Of a stretch of 64,000 nucleotides of DNA, positions 61,674 through 64,000 are shown in pieces. Made by a program: the position numbers and the translations under genes. The stretch is from positions 310,001 through 374,000 of the forward strand of contig NZ_JAPEPJ010000001.1 in assembly GCF_026340255.1 (NCBI RefSeq). Reading direction: 5' to 3'. The notes beneath the pieces are model-generated. The model worked only from the letters and a program-made list of their open reading frames with translations. It was not told the DNA's origin and did not search any database. Every line of letters starts with the position of its first letter. Positions within the stretch are counted from its first letter, which is position 1. Origin of the DNA: Streptomyces sp. NBC_01408. GTDB taxonomy: Bacteria > Actinomycetota > Actinomycetes > Streptomycetales > Streptomycetaceae.

Positions 61674-62006
61674 TTACTGCATGACGGCCATGGCCAGCGC
61701 GCGCCGGGCGCGCAGCGAGACGCGCTCGGCACGCTGCTGCATGCGGCGCGCGGCGACCAGGCGCGTGGCGTGACGCTCGGCGTCCGCCTCGCGCATGCGG
61801 TCGTCCATATGGGCACGAGCCAGGGCTTCTGGGATGAGTTGCATTTCGCGGGTCCTGTTCTGACGCGAGGTCATCGCGCCGGCGGTGATGAAGTCTGCGT
61901 GGGCGGCGCCGTGCGGCTGCGCGCTCGTGGTGGTGTCGGTGGTCATGAGGGCCTGCTTCAAGGGGTCGTGCGTCAGGGGGCGGTCGATGGTTCCCGCGGC
62001 GTTCAT
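61674..62006 (-). CDS. Hypothetical basic protein downstream of wblC
   Basis: This protein of 110 residues ends in a basic helical tail (RMQQRAERVSLRARRALAMA) and has MTSRQNRTREMQLIPEALAR in the middle. Its ATG at 62006 overlaps the wblC stop (ATGA), so the two would be translated together; an internal ATG at 61946 gives a 90-residue form. Third-position GC is high through both parts. I recognise no family; the coupling suggests a link to the antibiotic response. Confidence 0.7.
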   Translation of the reverse strand: MNAAGTIDRPLTHDPLKQALMTTDTTTSAQPHGAAHADFITAGAMTSRQNRTREMQLIPEALARAHMDDRMREADAERHATRLVAARRMQQRAERVSLRARRALAMAVMQ

Positions 62007-62371
62007 GCCGCGACCGGGTTCTTGCGCGGACGGCCACGCGGACGCTTGCGGGCTACGACGACACCCTGGACGAAGAGCTCGCCACCCCAGACGCCCCAGG
62101 GCTCGCGGCGCTCGATCGCCCCGGCGAGGCAGGCCTCGACCAGCGGGCAGGTGCGGCAGAGCGACTTGGCGTACTCGACGTCCGCCGGGGACTCGGCGAA
62201 GAAGACCTCGGGGTCGAAGGTGCGGCACGGGACGGGTACGCCGAGGTTCTCGATGGCGTCGTCGAGCGCGGTCAGCGCGGTGAGCGGGGTCAAGGTGTGG
62301 TCCTCCGGGACTGCGGGCGGGGAGATCGTTTGGGTCTGCGGTACGGACGGGGCGTGCGCTTCGAGTTGCAC
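62003..62371 (-). CDS. wblC: WhiB-family antibiotic-resistance regulator WblC (WhiB7 type)
   Basis: This 122-residue WhiB protein has the cluster cysteines (VPCRTFDP, then SLCRTCPLVEAC), the GVWGGE turn and a C-terminal AT-hook KRPRGRPRKNP that recognises AT-rich DNA. The AT-hook marks WhiB7/WblC, which induces efflux and ribosome-protection genes after ribosome-targeting antibiotics. GTG at 62371 (VQLEAHAPS) has GAGGAAG about 8 bases upstream and matches known homologues; the ATG at 62443 is an extension. It lies behind a leader of about 640 bp with uORF and terminator. Confidence 0.94.
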   Translation of the reverse strand: MQLEAHAPSVPQTQTISPPAVPEDHTLTPLTALTALDDAIENLGVPVPCRTFDPEVFFAESPADVEYAKSLCRTCPLVEACLAGAIERREPWGVWGGELFVQGVVVARKRPRGRPRKNPVAA

Positions 62372-62508
62372 GGTGGTTTCTTCCTCGTCTTGTTCGGCTA
62401 GTCGTTCCGGCCGGTCGGCCGGGTTCGGCTGGGCTGCCTTCACACCGACTGGTTCTGCCAGTCCCGAGGCCCCTTCGCTCCGTCGTCCCCGTTCGGGGAC
62501 AAACAGAA

Positions 62509-62541
62509 GGGCCGCGGATCCCGGGTGGGGTTCCGCGGCCC
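62509..62541 (-). terminator. Attenuator (intrinsic terminator) in the wblC leader
   Basis: On the minus strand, GGGCCGCGGA and TCCGCGGCCC form a perfect 10-bp stem, followed by TTCTGTTTG. This is a rare U-rich intrinsic terminator for this DNA, 138 bp before the wblC start. Confidence 0.85.
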
Positions 62542-62566
62542 TGAAGGCGCCGGCCTGATCATGCGA

Positions 62567-62893
62567 TCAGGCTGGATCACTCCAGGGTTCGAGCCCGCGG
62601 AAGGCCCACATCAGGTGGTGCTGCTGCTTCTTCGTCTGCTTCGTCTTGGATCCGGCACCGGCTGCGGCGGCGAAGACATAGGCGCCATGCGCCCTTGCTT
62701 CCGCTGCCAGTACTGCCACCGGTGCCTGGGTCGGTCGCTCATTGCGCTCGCTGACCGGAAGGATCGCCAGCAGGGCGGGGCGGTCAGCGGAAATCGCGGA
62801 CACACCGGTACCCAGGAGCGAGACGGAACCGAGCAGGCAGGAAGCGTCGACCGAGCGATCGGTCATCTTGGTGAAGGTCATGAAGCTGGTCAC
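62567..62893 (-). CDS. Upstream ORF (leader peptide) of wblC
   Basis: This 108-codon frame starts at GTG 62893 with GAGGAGG about 8 bases upstream. It reads VTSFMTFTKMTDRSVDA first and ends LMWAFRGLEPWSDPA, with a basic run KTKQTKKQQHH before it. The stop TGA lies 26 bp before the attenuator and inside a GCCTGATC/GATCAGGC hairpin. Its FRG codons (62595-62602) are complementary to the left arm of the terminator. It fits the uORF reported to control wblC/whiB7 by ribosome-sensitive attenuation; the peptide itself may have no function. Confidence 0.75.
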   Translation of the reverse strand: MTSFMTFTKMTDRSVDASCLLGSVSLLGTGVSAISADRPALLAILPVSERNERPTQAPVAVLAAEARAHGAYVFAAAAGAGSKTKQTKKQQHHLMWAFRGLEPWSDPA

Positions 62894-63010
62894 TGGTCTC
62901 GCCTCCTCTCGGCGTCTCGGGGACCTGGCCCTGAGGCCTGTCCCATACGTATTCGGATAAGTACAGCACGGATCAGGGGCTTCGGAGAAGCCACCGTTTC
63001 CGTTGCTAAG

Positions 63011-63049
63011 AACCTATGGGGATTCGCTGGGCATGTGCAAACTATTTTT
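63011..63049 (-). promoter_or_regulatory. wblC promoter with WhiB7-type AT-rich element
   Basis: On the minus strand, AAAAATAG (63049-63042) is directly followed by a -35-like TTGCAC (63040-63035), an 18-bp spacer, and -10 TAGGTT (63016-63011). An AT-rich box just upstream of the -35 is the known WhiB7/WblC autoregulatory arrangement. Confidence 0.75.
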
Positions 63050-63060
63050 CCGACGAGTTT

Positions 63061-64000
63061 CTACGCGTCGTCAGCTTCCTCGCCGCCAGGCTCTTGACCT
63101 GCGCATATGGCCAACACCTCGGCTCCGTACCGCTCAAGCTTGCGGCCACCGACTCCAGAGATCATCGAGAGCTCCCCCGCCTCGGCGGGCGCGGCCTCCG
63201 CGATCGCCATCAGCGTCTTGTCCGTGAAGACGCAGTAGGCGGGCAGCCCCTGCTCCTTCGACTGGACCGCGCGCCAGTCCCGCAGCCGCTCGTAGAGGCC
63301 TTCGTCCATGTCGGACGGGCAGTCCTCGCAGCGCATCAGTTTCAGCTCGCCGGCCTCGGTCAGGGTCTTGCCGCAGACCCGGCACAGCACCGGGCCGCGG
63401 CGCCCGCGCTTACGGGTGCCGCGCTCGGCCGCCGGGCCGCTGCCGGGAGCCACGGAGCCCGGACGCAGCCCGTTCAGGAAGCGGCTGGGCCGTCGGGAGG
63501 CCCGGCCGCCCGGGGCCCGGGAGAGGGCCCAGGAGAGGGTCAGGTGCAGCCTTGCCCGGGTGACGCCGACGTAGAGCAGCCGGCGCTCCTCCTCGACCTG
63601 GTCGTCGGTCTTGGCGTAGGTGATCGGCATCATGCCGTCGGTGAGGCCGACGAGGAAGACGGCGTCCCACTCCAGGCCCTTCGCCGCGTGCAGCGAGGCG
63701 AGGGTGACGCCCTGGACGGTCGGGGCGTGCTGGGCGGCCTTGCGCTCGTCCAGCTCGACCGTCAGGTCCGCCAGGGTGGCGCCGGGCCGGGTCCGGGCGA
63801 AGTCCTCGGCGAGCCGGACCAGCGCGGCCAGTGATTCCCACTGGTCGCGCACGGCCCCGGAGCCGGCCGGCGGTTCGGAGGTCCAGCCGGTGGAGCTGAG
63901 CACGGCCCGGACCTGGGAGCCCAGTTCGACGACGTCTTCGAGCAGCGGGTCGTTGCCCCCGGAGCGGGCGGCTCCGCGCAGCGCGAGGATCGCCTTCTGG
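63061..64000 (-). CDS. uvrD2: ATP-dependent DNA helicase UvrD2 (3' part)
   Basis: The frame is open to the window edge, so about 313 C-terminal residues are seen. Superfamily 1 motifs include GVTLASLHAAKGLEWDAVFL (motif V) and EEERRLLYVGVTRAR (motif VI). After a linker, there is a Cys-x2-Cys...Cys-x2-Cys zinc knuckle (CRVCGKTL and RCEDCPSD) and an HRDC domain. This is the UvrD2 architecture of actinobacteria, essential in mycobacteria. It is next to wblC in both genera. The helicase motifs I-IV lie outside the window. Confidence 0.92.
   Translation of the reverse strand, partial: QKAILALRGAARSGGNDPLLEDVVELGSQVRAVLSSTGWTSEPPAGSGAVRDQWESLAALVRLAEDFARTRPGATLADLTVELDERKAAQHAPTVQGVTLASLHAAKGLEWDAVFLVGLTDGMMPITYAKTDDQVEEERRLLYVGVTRARLHLTLSWALSRAPGGRASRRPSRFLNGLRPGSVAPGSGPAAERGTRKRGRRGPVLCRVCGKTLTEAGELKLMRCEDCPSDMDEGLYERLRDWRAVQSKEQGLPAYCVFTDKTLMAIAEAAPAEAGELSMISGVGGRKLERYGAEVLAICAGQEPGGEEADDA

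Overview
The window is chromosomal core DNA of a Streptomyces (or very close relative). The evidence is the high G+C content with strong third-position GC bias, the dasABC-dasR/nagB chitin-sugar locus, two WhiB-like proteins (WblE, WblC), the sigR-rsrA and sigH-anti-sigma modules, a class Ia ribonucleotide reductase under a cobalamin riboswitch, and a Streptomyces-type dispersed GC-rich repeat between gene ends. No phage, integrase, transposase or CRISPR array was seen. The first gene (ACC deaminase-like) and the last (uvrD2) are cut by the window edges.

Layout. 0-2.6 kb: PLP enzyme fragment, CPA1 Na+/H+ antiporter, UBP zinc finger. 2.8-8.2 kb: stress and developmental regulation (anti-sigma and SigH, a MITE-like insert, lipid kinase, WblE, a PdtaS-type sensor kinase). 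8.6-10.1 kb: TetR plus a divergent SDR protein with two operators. 10.2-17.0 kb: N-acetylglucosamine/chitobiose module (nagB, dasD, dasC, dasB, dasA, dasR) with DasR sites before nagB and dasA. 17.1-19.5 kb: CstA and its YbdD partner. 19.6-20.4 kb: a large compound palindrome, paired NrdR boxes and a B12 riboswitch. 20.4-24.9 kb: nrdA-nrdB, an AraC regulator and a DUF3703 protein. 25-30 kb: an orphan small ORF, peptide deformylase, a TPR protein and a two-gene HD/HD-GYP operon. 30-31.2 kb: rsrA-sigR with a clear autoregulatory SigR promoter. 31.4-38.7 kb: hydrolase, SRAP protein, M50 protease, aroA, rsgA, Gdx exporter, TetR, hisN, CBS protein. 38.7-40.7 kb: catalase with divergent Fur-type CatR. 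40.9-45.3 kb: two identical initiator tRNA genes flanking TetR, FAD monooxygenase and a Sel1-repeat protein. 45.3-54.7 kb: UPF0182, PPA1309, Lon-like PDZ protease, moaE, epimerase, DUF2342 protein, NUDIX. 54.7-57.9 kb: three tandem AIM24 genes, one fused to TerD. 58-64 kb: YgjP-like peptidase, ThiF-like protein, ABC1 kinase, small zinc protein, and wblC with an attenuator leader, then uvrD2.

How the genes work together. DasR, inactivated by amino-sugar phosphates, links uptake (DasABC), intracellular hydrolysis (DasD) and deamination (NagB). SigR/RsrA, SigH/anti-SigH, CatR-catalase and the Wbl proteins cover thiol-oxidative, osmotic and antibiotic stress. Much of the gene content (WblE-PdtaS, SigR/RsrA, SRAP-aroA-rsgA, UPF0182-PDZ-DUF2342, ThiF-ABC1-WblC-UvrD2) parallels the Mycobacterium tuberculosis Rv3193c-Rv3228 interval, so this is an old conserved actinobacterial backbone with small insertions. 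The most interesting non-genic signals are the wblC uORF/attenuator, the 0.44-kb compound palindrome before nrdA, the MITE-like element that supplies a gene's stop codon, an unexpected DasR-like site near pdtaS, and an orphan peptide ORF at 25.0 kb.
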